A stretch of DNA of 64,000 nt from Diplolepis rosae (GCA_030998225.1 JAPYXD010000259.1:2108001-2172000); one strand, 5' to 3'. Counted from the stretch's first letter, positions 1-11,671 are shown. The notes: generated from the sequence alone by a model not told the origin. Numbers and translations: made by a program.

Positions 1-909
1 CCAATAAATGTTCAAAATTTGAATCAATATATATTTTTCTATTTAAATTTCCATACTTCTAATCAATTTTGTACATTTAAAAAATTTTCAGTTAGAAATA
101 TATTCTATTAAGAAAAAATAAACATAAAATTCAAGTTTAAAATTTACATTCTCAGTTTTATGTTAGAAATATTTTCATCTTACATTTTTGTAGCCTAGGC
201 ACAGACTTTTCATTTAAAAAACGAAATGTTCTACAAAAAGGAAAAATTTTCTAATAGAAGTGGATAAATCAAAATGCTAAAATATGTGTTATCTTCATAT
301 GAACAAGTAAATATTTACCAATATCAATTTTTACATGAACATTTTTGTTCGAAGTGTTGAAATCTTGTTACAATTTGACAAGATCATATGGACAAGTTCA
401 ATCTTTTAAATGAAATATCTTGTGATTTTTAATTTGTCTGTTCTTCTGAAATCGGGGGAAGATTTGAAACGTAAAAAAAAAAAATTTCCAATGGAATCCA
501 AGGTCAATAAATGCTAAAAGTTTTAAATCAAGATTTTAATTACAAAATTTTGAAGCTTTGTAATTAGCTTTATAAATGACTACTTGTATCAGAAAGTAAT
601 TCAGCTCTGTACAGCATTTTTATAATTTGAATTCAAAATAGGTGCTTAGGCCAGAAAAAAGTAGGATAAAAATTTTTTCACCATAAAACTAAGAATGTAA
701 ATTTTAAATTTATTATGTCATATGTTTATCTCTTCTTATTGGAAAATACTCTGCACATAATTCTCTGTTTCGATATTTTTTAAATGTACGCGAACATTTA
801 AGAAATTCATAAGTATTTCACCTTTTTATGAAAATTACAAATTTCCAAATAACACTTTGATTAACAAAGCTAAAAATTCGTCAATAATTGATATATTGTA
901 TTGTCAATT

Positions 910-1004
910 CTCAAAATTGAAGAAAGGTTTAAGTACTTGAAAAATAATGTCATTGTGAAATTTTAAGTCATCCTATGTTTAAAGTACCTTTCTTCAATTT
1001 TGAG
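910..1004. repeat. short hairpin whose core is inverted relative to the other arm
   Basis: An 18-bp inverted repeat (CTCAAAATTGAAGAAAGG at 910-927 and its complement at 987-1004) encloses about 60 bp. In the right arm the matching stretch 4173-4243 has the same forward orientation. A palindrome should carry it in reverse complement. The sequence outside the hairpin pairs normally. Confidence 0.85.
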
Positions 1005-2664
1005 AATTCCTTCAAAGGTTTATTTCAGGTGAGTGACTTTTTCTTTTTTTAATGAAAAATTTTATAATTCTAAATTTGACTCATCTTGTATCATTGTAAA
1101 AAGATTTTGAAACCTCAAAAAAAAAATTTCAGTTTAATTCAAAGTCAATAAATATTCAATGTTTGAAATTGAAATATTAAGTGAAAGATTTTCAAGCTCT
1201 GGGAATCAACTACTTTAATAACACAATTTATCTTCTTCGTAAAGCATCTCAATTTTCAAATTAAAAGTCTCCGCATAGGTTACAAAAACGTAAGATGAAA
1301 ATACTTTATATTATAAAATATAAAATATCGATTTCAAACTCAAAAATTATTTGTATCTTACATATTTCACGAACTTAAGTATCTATACAAAAAACCGGAA
1401 AGGCCATCTACTTTCCTCAATATTATAATACCGGTAACACCAAAAAAACTTGTAAAAATAATGGGAGACTTGAATACTTTTAAAATAAACTTTCAGTGAA
1501 ATGGTGAACTCAATAAATGTTCAAAACTTAAATCAAGATATCAGTTTACAAATCTTTAGTTGCGTAAATTGACTACTTCAATTTGAAAATTACTTGAAAA
1601 AATATTATATTTAAAAAATTTAGCCACATAAAATAACGGTTTGAAATCCACATTCATAGATTCATGGTAAAAGCAGGTCAAAGTTTATTAATCTTACGTC
1701 TTAGTGGCGTATGCGCAGACTTTTAATCAAAACAATAAAATGCTTTACAGAAGGTCGAAATTTTCTTATTACTGTAATTGATGAAATTTATGGAGTTAAA
1801 ACAATTTTTAATTGATGTTTTTGCACAAACCTTCAAACATTCATTAATTTAAAATTTTACTCAAAATTTACTCTTTCAGCGCTCAAATCTTTTGACAATT
1901 GTACAAAATCTTATAAATATTTATTTTAAGCATATGTTTTTTATAATATTCGAAATATAAGTGTAATTATTTTAATTGAATATTTCGTAAAATTTTGAAT
2001 TTAGCTGATCTTGCGAAATTGTTGAAAGATTTGAACACTGATCAAAGAATCTTTTAATGAAATTTAAAGTCAATAAATGCTTAAAGTTTTATCTCATGCT
2101 TCTTTGGTTTAAAATGAAAATATTTTGTACCGGATTTAAATTTAAATTTTATCTTAATTTTATGTAGTCTAAGCACAGACTTTTATTTCGAAAAAATTGA
2201 ATGCTGTAAGAAAAAGAAAATTTTGTTAATTGAAGTACAGTTGACTTACAAAGCTACAAAACTTTTTCAATTGATATCTTAACTTGAAACCTTTAAGCAT
2301 TCATTGAATTTTCATTTTGCTAAAAAATTATTTTTCGAGTTTTTAAATCTTCCATTATTTCTACAATATTTTCCAGAAGTTTTCTTCAGCAAGTACTTTT
2401 CAAATTCAAAATTGATATATTCAATTTTTTACTAAAACTATTTTCATCTCACGTTTTTGTGGCCTAAGCACAGTTTTTGAATTCAACATATAAAAATGCT
2501 CTACAAAGTTGAAATATTTTCATATATTTATAGTTTTGAACGTTCATTGAACGATACAAAATATTATTTTTGCAATCTAAATGATTGGTTTCTTCCTCAT
2601 TAAATTAAAAAATAGCATATATTTAATAACAGATTGTATCTTTAAAAGGCTCTGAATATATACA

Positions 2665-3043
2665 CACTCAGAAAAAATATTTGATTGAAGCAAAAAAATT
2701 ATTTGTTTGAAACACTTTCTTTGACGTAAAGAAATGTTTTGTTTTAATGAACCAAAATTTGTTTGATTCAAACAAAATATCTTTGAACCAAATAAATATT
2801 TTTTTAAATCAAATAAATTTCTGCCGTAAATCAAACAAATTATATGTTTGACCATATATCAATGCACTAATTTCTTTGTTTTGAAGAAAAATTAATTTGA
2901 TCCAAACAAACATTTATTTGGTTCAAAGATATTTTGTTTGAATCAAATAAATTTTATTTCATTTCAATAAATCATTTGTTTGAATCAAAGAAAGTCGTTC
3001 AAACAATCATTTTCTCTGATTCAATCAAATCTTTTTCTAAGTG
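2665..3043. mobile_element. small TIR element (CACTCAGAAAAA family) in the loop of the palindrome
   Basis: It begins CACTCAGAAAAAATATTTGA and ends with the near reverse complement TTTTTCTAAGTG. The interior alternates runs of TTTGATTCAAA-like sequence in both directions, so the whole 379 bp can fold. CA flanks both ends, consistent with a 2-bp target duplication. It lies within the 530-bp non-paired centre of the large palindrome, so it either inserted there or nucleated it. Relatives are at 10611-11671, 38142-38388, 48067-50793, 52458-52641 and 53780-53996. Confidence 0.75.
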
Positions 3044-5154
3044 CATAATAACTAATTTTGTTTTGAAAGAAAAAATTTTTTTATCGTTCAATGAACGTTC
3101 AAAACAGTAATTACATGTATTTTCTAAATCAAGTGGTTGATTCATAAAACTTGAAGATGTTGTAATTAATATCTTTACATAAAACTTAAAGCATTTATTG
3201 ACTTTGTATTTCATTGAAAAATTCATTGTTTAGTGTTCAAATTTTTCTGCGAATCCACAAGAATAGGAAAATTAAAACTGACAAATTATTTCATTTTAAA
3301 GATTACAATTTTTTTCTTGATATTTGGAAAAACATCCATAAGATCTTGTGAAGTCGTAACAAGATTTAAACACTTCGAAATAAAATTTTATGTCGGAGTT
3401 GAAATCAATAAATATTTTTTAAAATAAAAGTCTGTGCTTAGGCCACATAAAATTAGGATGAAATTTAAATTCAAATCTGGTGCAAAATATTTTAATTTTA
3501 GACCTAAGAAACATGAGATAAAACTTTAAGCATTTATAGACTTTGAATTTCATTGAAAGATTCTTTTATTTCATTTTTTTGATTAAAAATCTGTGCATAC
3601 GCCACTAAAACGTAAGATTAATAAACTTTGATCTGCTTTTAGCATGAATCTATGAATGTGGATTTTAAATCGTTATTTTATGTGCCTAATTTTTTTAAAT
3701 ATAAGATTTTTTCAAGTAATTTTCAAATTGAAGTAGTCAATTTACGTAACTAAAAATTTGTAAACTGATATCTTGATTTAAGTTTTGAACATTTATTGAG
3801 TTCACCATTTTACTGAAAATTTATTTCTGAAGTATTCAAATCTCCCTTTATTTCTACAAGATCTTTGAGACGTTCATTTCCGGCAAATAGGTTTTGAGTT
3901 TGAAATCTGTATTTAAAATTTGAAAATTGAGATGCTTTACGAAGAAGAAAAATTGTGTTATTAAAGTAGTTGATTCCCAGAGCTTGAAAATCTTTCACTT
4001 AATATTTCATTTTCAAACATTGAATATTTATTGACTGAATTAAACTGAAAAATTTTTTTTGAAGTTTCAAAATCTTTTTACAATGATACAAGATGAGTCA
4101 AATTTAGAATTATAAAATTTTTCATTAAAAAAAGAAAAAGTCACTCACCTGAAATAAACCTTTGAAGGAATTCTCAAAATTGAAGAAAGGTTTAAGTACT
4201 TGAAAAATAATGTCATTGTGAAATTTTAAGTCATCCTATGTTTAAACTTACAATACAATATATCAATTATTGACGAATTTTTAGCTTTGTTAATCAAAGT
4301 GTTATTTGGAAATTTGTAATTTTCATAAAAAGGTGAAATACTTATGAATTTCTTAAATGTTCGCGTACATTTAAAAAATATCGAAACAGAGAATTATGTG
4401 CAGAGTATTTTCCAATAAGAAGAGATAAACATATGACATAATAAATTTAAAATTTACATTCTTAGTTTTATGGTGAAAAAATTTTTATCCTACTTTTTTC
4501 TGGCCTAAGCACCTATTTTGAATTCAAATTATAAAAATGCTGTACAGAGCTGAATTACTTTCTGATACAAGTAGTCATTTATAAAGCTAATTACAAAGCT
4601 TCAAAATTTTGTAATTAAAATCTTGATTTAAAACTTTTAGCATTTATTGACCTTGGATTCCATTGGAAATTTTTTTTTTTTTTACTTTTTAAATCTTCCC
4701 CCGATTTCAGAAGAACAGACAAATTAAAAATCACAAGATATTTCATTTAAAAGATTGAACTTGTCCATATGATCTTGTCAAATTGTAACAAGATTTCAAC
4801 ACTTCGAACAAAAATGTTCATGTAAAAATTGATATTGGTAAATATTTACTTGTTCATATGAAGATAACACATATTTTAGCATTTTGATTTATCCACATCT
4901 ATTAGAAAATTTTTCCTTTTTGTAGAACATTTCGTTTTTTAAATGAAAAGTCTGTGCCTAGGCAACAAAAATTTAAGATGAAAATATTTCTAACATAAAA
5001 CTGAGAATGTAAATTTTAAACTTGAATTTTATGTTTATTTTTTCTTAATAGAATATATTTCTAACTGAAAATTTTTTAAATGTACAAAATTGATTAGAAG
5101 TATGGAAATTTAAATAGAAAAATATATATTGATTCAAATTTTGAACATTTATTG

Positions 5155-5403
5155 GCAAGAAATTTTACTGAAAGTTTATTTTTGAAATGTTCAAATGCTT
5201 ATAAAATTTTGCACGATCTTTTAGATGTTTATTTCAGGCAGATTTTTTCCAATGTATTTGAAAAAAAAGTGTTGTTTCTCAAATAACATATTTCATACAT
5301 TTCAAATTGTCGTCTGCTTCGCGCCTCTTTTGCACGTAGTCGAGAGAAATACAATTCTCAATTTCGACTCGATAACTGAAAGCGTAAAATGTGAAGTCTA
5401 AAA
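5155..5403. other. AT-rich junction, no gene
   Basis: The first 80 bases still resemble the repeat unit of the palindrome arms (AAATGTTCAAATG). From about 5300 the composition rises towards that of the LINE. Nothing coding was recognised. Confidence 0.5.
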
Positions 5404-7279
5404 ATAGCATTGCAAAGAGGAAGCGAGGAGAATAAGGAGAAGTGGGATGAGTCGTTCTCGCGTGCCAGAGTGACGAGGAAGAAAGAAAGGCAGCGCGCGC
5501 CACCGCCTTTCCCTACTCGCTCCTCACGGACAGGAGGTGCTTCTGTAGTTGTGACTGCGTCGGTATCAGATCTGTGCACACTGGATGGAACATCTGCATC
5601 GAGGCGATAGTGCGGAAAAAGGTTCCAGACTACCTGTTGCGAATGATAGATGACTATCTGAGCGACAGGTGGGTGATATATGAGGGCGACAAATGGTCTC
5701 TCAAGGAGGAGATGACATGTGGCGCCCCTCAAGGGTCGCGGGTGGGTCCACTCGTTTGGAACGTCATGTACGACGATTTCCTGCGCATGGACCTGCCTGC
5801 TGGAACGAGCATCGTCGGCTTCGCGGATGACGCACTTGTCGTGTGCGCCGCTGACGACGTCGGAATCCTAGAGCTGAGGATCAATGAAAGTCTGTGGCGA
5901 GCGAAGCGCTGGTTGGATGGCAGAGGTCTTAAAATGGCCCCTGAGAAAACCGAGGCTTTGCTCGTTACGGACAGGAGATCCTTCCAATACCCGAGGATCG
6001 TTCTCGGAGAGCATGAAGTCCAGTGGAAAACAAGCATTAAGTACCTGGGGGTGCAGCTGGATCGTAGGCTTAGCTTTGGCGAACACCTAAAGATCGCAGC
6101 CACCAAAGCCATCCAATGTGGAGCAAACTTGGCCCGGCTTATGCCAAACATTGGTGGACCCAGGGAAGCGAGAAGAAGATTGGTGGCGAGCGTGGTCCAT
6201 TCGAAGCTGCTTTATGCAGCTCCGTTCTGGGCCAATGCCTTGCAAAACCATGCTATCCAGAAGAAGCTGTTCTCGGCGCAGAGACTTGTCGCGCTGAGAA
6301 TAGTTTCGGCATATAGAACTATCTCGACGAGCGCTGTGCTGGTCCTAGCGAGCGTCCCGCCAATAGATTTATTGGCGGAGGAAAGGCAAGAAACCTTTCA
6401 GCTTCGCAAGGAGCTTACCTGCGCCGACCTGCAGGAAATCGCTCGCGCGAAGGAGGCCATCCGCAAGGATGGAAGGCGCAGACTCGTCGAGAAATGGCAG
6501 ATGAGATGGTATGGTGAGCAGACAGGGAGATGGACCTACCGCCTGATCCCGGAGCTCGCCACCTGGCTGAACAGAAAGCACGGGGAAGTCGGCTTTTACT
6601 TGGCACAAGCGCTCTCGGGCCATGGCTGTTTTAACGCGTACCTGAGGCGCTTTAAGAAGAGAGACGAGGAGACGTGTTGCTACTGCGATTCCCCGGTGGA
6701 TAACGCAGAGCACGCTCTCTTCGTCTGCGCAAAATGGGGTGTGGCTAGGGGGGTCCTCGGTCAGGCGGTGGGTTCCGAACTTACTCCTGACACGATGGTC
6801 CCCCTCATGCTCCAGTCTGAGCGGTTCTGGACGCTCATCGAGTCATTCGTCACACTTGTGATGAAGACGAGAGAACTTGATGGGCGTCGGGAGCGAAACA
6901 ACGGGGAGGGCCAGTAGAAATCGCATCGGGGCCTGCACCCGCGGTCCTGCGTCTCGGGTAGACTTGACTGTCCGCGTCGTTCGGGGGAGGAATCTGTTTG
7001 TTTCTCCCCCGGGTGGCGCGGCTGGTCGGTTATCCTAGTGGGCGTGTGGCCGCGGGTGGAAGTTCCGAGCGAACGGATGACGGAAGAGTCGTACGCGACT
7101 TTAATGGAACCAACCACCCGTGAAGTTTAAAGCCGAAAGGCGGTTCCGCGGGTGGTGTATTGGTTCGAGAGAGGGGGTTTTCTGGTTTTAACAGGTATGC
7201 CTAGACCCGTCCTAGGAGAGTCCTGTACAACGTCTATAAAAGATTTTGCCATTTTTCCTCCTCACCAAAAAAAAAAAAA
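5404..7279 (+). mobile_element. 5'-truncated non-LTR retrotransposon (R1-like LINE) with poly(A) tail
   Basis: This is a GC-rich block in an AT-rich setting. It holds the C-terminal part of a reverse transcriptase (5574-6917), a 3' untranslated region of about 350 bp and a run of 13 A at 7267-7279. No endonuclease domain and no N-terminal half of the polymerase is present. The 5' edge is uncertain: recognisable polymerase sequence starts near 5571, but the compositional change starts near 5404. Immediately after the A-run comes GCCCTTTTTTGTTTCAG, part of the repeat that recurs at 8154, so the copy appears to have landed in that repeat. No clear target duplication was identified. Confidence 0.88.
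5574..6917 (+). CDS. reverse transcriptase C-terminal fragment of a LINE
   Basis: This is an uninterrupted 447-codon frame ending in TAG. It has no ATG; the first codon used here is GTG, and the frame stays open further upstream, so it is a fragment and not a gene with its own start. Visible motifs: GAPQGSRVGPLVWN (residues 50-63, polymerase motif B), FADD (83-86, catalytic motif C), KTEALLV and IKYLGVQLD (palm/thumb), and a C-terminal zinc-knuckle-like C-X2-C-X8-H-X4-C at residues 368-385. The knuckle without a following RNase H domain, and the sequence style, suggest the R1 group; that is inference. The fingers and the first catalytic aspartate region are missing, so the product cannot be a working polymerase. 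The lack of stops or frameshifts suggests a fairly recent insertion. Confidence 0.9.
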   Translation: MHTGWNICIEAIVRKKVPDYLLRMIDDYLSDRWVIYEGDKWSLKEEMTCGAPQGSRVGPLVWNVMYDDFLRMDLPAGTSIVGFADDALVVCAADDVGILELRINESLWRAKRWLDGRGLKMAPEKTEALLVTDRRSFQYPRIVLGEHEVQWKTSIKYLGVQLDRRLSFGEHLKIAATKAIQCGANLARLMPNIGGPREARRRLVASVVHSKLLYAAPFWANALQNHAIQKKLFSAQRLVALRIVSAYRTISTSAVLVLASVPPIDLLAEERQETFQLRKELTCADLQEIARAKEAIRKDGRRRLVEKWQMRWYGEQTGRWTYRLIPELATWLNRKHGEVGFYLAQALSGHGCFNAYLRRFKKRDEETCCYCDSPVDNAEHALFVCAKWGVARGVLGQAVGSELTPDTMVPLMLQSERFWTLIESFVTLVMKTRELDGRRERNNGEGQ

Positions 7280-8200
7280 GCCCTTTTTTGTTTCAGACAG
7301 AAGATGAATTTTAAGGTATTTATAGAATTAGTATTAAAATATGTGTAAATGAATGTCAGGTTTATTTGAAAAGGTCTTTTTTCATGTTAATATAAGAGTA
7401 GTTAAATGTATATATATATTATATGTTTCGTACTTTATTTATACAATCGTAGTTTCTCAATTGTTGAATGTTTGATGATATAATTTTTATTAAAATGTAT
7501 ATGTGTATTTTAAGCCCATTTTAGTTACAATATGCAGGTAATCCTAATTGAAATGTATGTGTTTTTAACACCCCTTCTATCCCCTCTATAGCTCCTTTAT
7601 AGCCCCTTTGTAGCCCCTTTATAGCCCCTTTATAGCCCCTTTATAGTCCCTTTATAGTCCCTTTATAGCTCCCTTTAAGCCCGTTTACAGACCCTATGAA
7701 GCCACTTTTAAGCCCCATTTTAAGCATTTTTAAGACCCATTTAAGCCCAATTTTAAGTCCTTTTTTAAGCCCCCTTTTTAAGACCCCTTTTAAGCCCCCT
7801 TTTTAGCCCCTTTTTTAGCCCATTTTTAGCCCATTTTTTAGCCCCTTTTTTAGCCCCTTTTTAGCCCCTTTTTAGCCCCAAGAGGAGTTTTAACGTATTA
7901 TTTATAGAATTAGTATTAGTATTGAAATCAAAATTTGAGTAATAGAATTTCATATTTATTTCGAAAGGTATTTCCTCATAAATATAAGCGGATTTTAATG
8001 GTAATGACCTATTGCGTTAATGTAAATAATTTGAGTATTTAAATGTATTTTTTTTGTCATCCGATATGTTTCGCAGTTTATTCAAGCAATCGAAGTTTTC
8101 TAATAATTGAACTTATATTCAGATAAATCTGATTGAAGTGTATTTTTGTTTTTAAGCCCTTTCTTGTTTCAGACAGAAGAGGAGTTCTAAGGTATTAAAA
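7280..8200. repeat. segmental tandem duplication with minisatellite core
   Basis: A segment beginning CCCTTTTTTGTTTCAGACAG and running through ATTTATAGAATTAGTATT occurs at 7280-7566. It recurs diverged at about 7880-8152, and its start recurs again at 8153-8200. All copies carry a TTTCAG followed by ACAGAAGA, which looks like a splice acceptor, but no open frame follows. Confidence 0.75.
7567..7880. repeat. TAGCCCCTTT-type minisatellite, about 30 units
   Basis: Degenerate units of 10-13 bp (TAGCCCCTTTA, then AAGCCCCTTTT, then TAGCCCCTTTTT) are arranged head to tail. One strand is purine-poor, built almost wholly of C and T with a TAG/AAG spacer. The equivalent place in the second copy (near 8150) has only one such unit. 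Confidence 0.9.
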
Positions 8201-9380
8201 ATTTGTTTCTCATATTACTTTAACATATTTTTTTAGTTTTTTTTTTTAAGTAAAATAAACCAATTTTAAGGTAACCTTATTAATAAGTATTTTTATAATT
8301 TATTTTAAAAGATAATTTCATATCATAAATTTTTGTTTAGTCTAGAAAAATTTTAATTTTCAACATTTTAGACTCGGAATTATCCCATGGTACCAGGGAG
8401 ACTCGATTATTCTAAATGCTGTCTATTTTAATTCTCTGATATATGCTTTCTCGATGTGTGTTTGACTTACATTTGATTGAACTTTTTAAAGCACTAAAAG
8501 GAATAATTAGTTGATTTATCTTTTTGGCTTGTAATTCATGCCGCTATCAATTTATTAGTTGTCAGAAGAATTGTCTGTCACTATCATTTTTGTTTTAAGA
8601 ATTAAGATAATAAATAATATGATAGAAATAATTCTGTCAGCTAATAAGTTTTCAGCCGCCTTTTTCTCGAACTAAAATGCTTGAATTAACTCATTATTTT
8701 ATTCAGTGTGGTTTTGCTTATCAAAATTTTAGTCATGATCCAAATTTTTTGGGTCACATAACTAACAAAAATTCTTCGAACTTCAATTAATAACTGTAAA
8801 AAGTATTTTTGAAGATCCTATTGTTTCTTGTGTTTGGAATCTGCTCCTCCTCGTGGTGTGACCTGGGAAATTTATAACAGGGATAGAGTTGAATCAATTT
8901 GATTTATCTGTGTTATAGATTTGCTAATGCGATTCATTAGTAAATAAAAGTTAAAGAATGTGTTTTTTTGCATCTATGATGATTGTTTCCGAAAGGGCAA
9001 CAATCGGAAGAAATAATGATCTTAACCCATTATTACCCAAGCGAAATTCGGGCTAGATAGCACCGATCTAACTGTTGGAACACTGTCCAAATGAAAAAAA
9101 AAATTACACGTGTTTTTTCTTTTTGTGATTCCAATTTTTTATGCGAAATTATTTAAACAAATTAACAAAAATTTTGCAATTTCAAAAAACTAATAATGCC
9201 AATCGATTCTACGGGAAAAAACAAGTCGAAAACCTCCATACCATTTTTTTATACACATGTAATCTGTTACCTAAAAGCTGCCCTAAACGATCGGTTTTTA
9301 GACGATACAAATATATGAAAAAGTTATTCAAAAGATTTCAAATGTAACTTGGATAAATAGTTCTGATGCATATTCCACTT
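8200..9380. other. AT-rich intergenic DNA, nothing recognised
   Basis: No gene, TIR pair or long tandem repeat could be made out. Short open frames have no recognisable composition or motifs. Confidence 0.5.
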
Positions 9381-9399
9381 TTGGTGCTGTATATCAGTT

Positions 9400-10370
9400 T
9401 ATTCAGAAGTATAAAAATTACTTGTTGGAGAAGTACCATTCTTTTGCATAGCACAATATTTTGTGCTCGAATAATTTCTAACCTCTACACTACAACACTG
9501 TGTTACAATGCTTGTAACTGTGTTACAATTATTCGTAGATATGGCTGGGACCCGGAAGGGCCCCTGATGCTTGGGAATTCCCGTTGCTTCACCAACTAAA
9601 ACCTCATGCGCGACCCCACAGCCCGTGCCAAAGGGCAAGGACCTGGGCCACGTTTTTGGTCCGAATCACGGCTACGTCTATGGAGAAGTAGCCCGTGAGA
9701 ATCTGTCGTTTGTCCCTAATTGCTGGACAATTGCAGAGTATATGGGTGGAAGTTTCGTTGTCTTCCCCACTAGTCGAAAAAGTGGACTTTCAGCAACCCC
9801 TGTCTTATGTCTATGGTAGGCAAGGTTGCCGTGACCAATAAACACTTCTGTTAAGGTCTTTACCTCGGTTCTACTAAGTCTGCGCAAATCTGCAGCTCGT
9901 TTAGGGTTTAGATGTCCCCCCATAAGGGTTTTTAATGTCTTCTGTAACCGACCTATTTGAAATACCTATTACTGGTTCTAGACTAGTTGGGTTTTTTTTT
10001 GTCGCTAGCTGGGCTAGTCTATCCGCTGTCTCGTTGCCTTTGATACCCCTGTGTCCGGGAGTCCAGAGGACTGTGACTTAGTTGTCTTTCGCTAGTTTGT
10101 TCAGTGCTTCGTAGCATTTCCAGACCAGCGTAAAGGTAGTCACTGACTTACCTAGTGTCGTGATAGCCGCTCTACTATCTGAGCAGATGCGGATGTTCCT
10201 GCCGCGTCTATGATTCCGTGCTACGCATGCGCATTGGAATATAGCCGCAATCTCGGTTTGAAGAACTGTGAAGTGGGGTTCCAACGGGACCACGAGGGTT
10301 GTGTCGCTGTTCTTCCCATAGACACCTGACACCAGCCCCCGCACCCTCCCTGTTTTTCTAAAAAATTGAC
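9400..10370 (-). pseudogene. LINE 3' end with RNase H domain, decayed
   Basis: On the minus strand, 10344 to 10078 reads as an RNase H core. The acidic residues in LQTEIAAI and RICSDSRAA are present. After an in-frame stop the frame continues as VTVLWTPGHRGIKGNETAD, which carries the last catalytic Asp. The first Asp region is lost at the break near 10370. Downstream comes the usual post-RNase-H region (LTEVFIGHGNLAYHRHK...AESPL). There the cysteines of the knuckle have changed (LFRLVG), and a frameshift is needed to reach ETSTHILCNCPAIRDK. The remaining 3' part runs to about 9400. RNase H next to such a knuckle is known from I-like and related LINE clades. It has stops, a frameshift and truncation, and is on the opposite strand from the 5404-7279 LINE and of a different type. 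Confidence 0.85.
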
Positions 10371-10610
10371 GGTATATCCTCGTTTCCTATTGATTTTAGT
10401 AAAAATAAATATAATAGTACTAAATTTTACAATGAAGAGTTTCTCCGTGCTCACTGGCGAGATATACACCTCCCTTCCTGTCCCAGTTTTGTGACTTTGA
10501 GCTGCTGTAAGACCACCTTGGTTGCTTATAGGAATTCAGGAAGCTACTTGCAGGAAAGCTATAAGACTGGAGATCAATCTGGGGCTAAACTGACGTTGCT
10601 ATCTGATTTA

Positions 10611-11671
10611 CACTGAGAGAAATCGGCTTTGGTTCCTGTGCACCTAGCACATAAATTTTTTGTACAGTAGTTGCCTTGACCAAAAAAGTTCAGAGAAGCT
10701 ACTACTTTTATAGTTATCATGACAGTAATTTGGACTTTTTGTGTATTCGGTTGTTCTGACCAAAGTTGATGATTAGAATGAGCTTTATACGTACCCCAAC
10801 GGTTAGTACACATACATTTTCTTTATATGTACTGCCAAGCTCCTTTGGTTACTACAACCGCAGCGTTCGCTGTTGCGCTAGACAAATCAAGTATAACTTT
10901 CATTTTTTACAACGAAGTAAGCCTGTCGTGACAACTATTAAATCTTGTAATAGTCAAACAATTTAACTTGCACTGCACTGGAGATAAGTAGTTACTTCCA
11001 AAAGATATGCAACCTAAGTTGAATCCTGCCGATTCTCGTTCTCAATTCCTGGACTATATTTCACCGTGCCAAGCATCATCAGGTAAATAATGCTATTATA
11101 AATATAGTTTGACAATTCTTTCTAAATGATAAACGAATTTCTTCGGGGACAATGCAATGCGTTCCAATGTTGCTGTCTCGTCGTATTTTCTGAAAACTAT
11201 AATCAGTCAAAAAAAGTTTATGGTGATGAAAAAAGTGACAATTCTTTAACTTAATCGACGAAAGTTATCATAAATATCATTATACCGGATTATTTTTCTA
11301 GATCTTTTCGGTGAAACTTTATTTTTTCTAATCAAATTGAATTCGTATTTTGATAACTAGGAGGACCATACCTATAACCTCAAAAATAATTTTGGCTGGG
11401 TATTTACTGTCCATAGATAATTCATTACTTGGTCATTTTAACTAAACTCTATGCGCGGCTTTACGATGGACTTTGATTCCTATAACCGCAGCGCTTACGG
11501 TATTTCAAGTACCAGAATCGTGGTTTCAATAACGTTCCTTGCAGTTGGAGTAAACACTTTTCCAAAGTATGACAGCCACTACCATGATTGTCATGACAAC
11601 TTTAACATTTTTTGTAAAGACGATTTTAACAAAAAAACTTTGGTTCGTGAAACCCGAAATTTCTCTCAGTG
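10611..11671. mobile_element. 1.06-kb TIR element, CACTGAGAGAAA ends, TA duplication
   Basis: The ends are CACTGAGAGAAATCGG and its imperfect complement CCGAAATTTCTCTCAGTG. TA lies directly outside both ends, inside the satellite. An ACCGCAGCG motif occurs inside at about 10858 and 11482. No transposase frame was seen. It belongs with the CACTGAGAAAAA-type elements of this window. Confidence 0.75.

Larger units (their letters stand above)
1..5154. repeat. giant imperfect palindrome (fold-back), arms about 2.5 and 2.1 kb
   Basis: Positions 1-2555 read, in reverse complement, as 3083-5154. The outermost bases (CCAATAAATGTTCAAAATTT at 1-20) pair with the bases ending at 5154, and the inner ends meet at a shared GAACGTTCATTGAACGAT-type motif near 2530 and 3085. 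The outer 900 bp of the two arms are almost identical by eye. The inner parts differ by indels, for example about 300 bp present at 1735-2040 but missing near 3590. Each arm is itself made of diverged repeats: a CAATAAATGTTCAAA-like motif recurs near 3, 503, 1143, 1508 and 2070, and a block like GTGGCCTAAGCACAG recurs near 190, 640, 1270, 1695, 2155 and 2455 in mixed orientations. The pairing runs to base 1, so the left arm probably continues outside the window. No coding capacity was seen. It resembles fold-back elements in general organisation only. Confidence 0.93.

Noticed and set aside
5358..6713. Several other frames of 60-140 codons on both strands within the LINE
   Set aside because: They overlap the reverse-transcriptase frame in GC-rich DNA and have no motifs of their own.
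7161..7180. TGGTTCGAG as a tRNA T-arm
   Set aside because: It lies in the LINE 3' region and no acceptor or anticodon stem can be formed around it.
7567..7880. CRISPR-like or telomere-like array
   Set aside because: Units are short and degenerate without unique spacers, and do not match insect telomere TTAGG.
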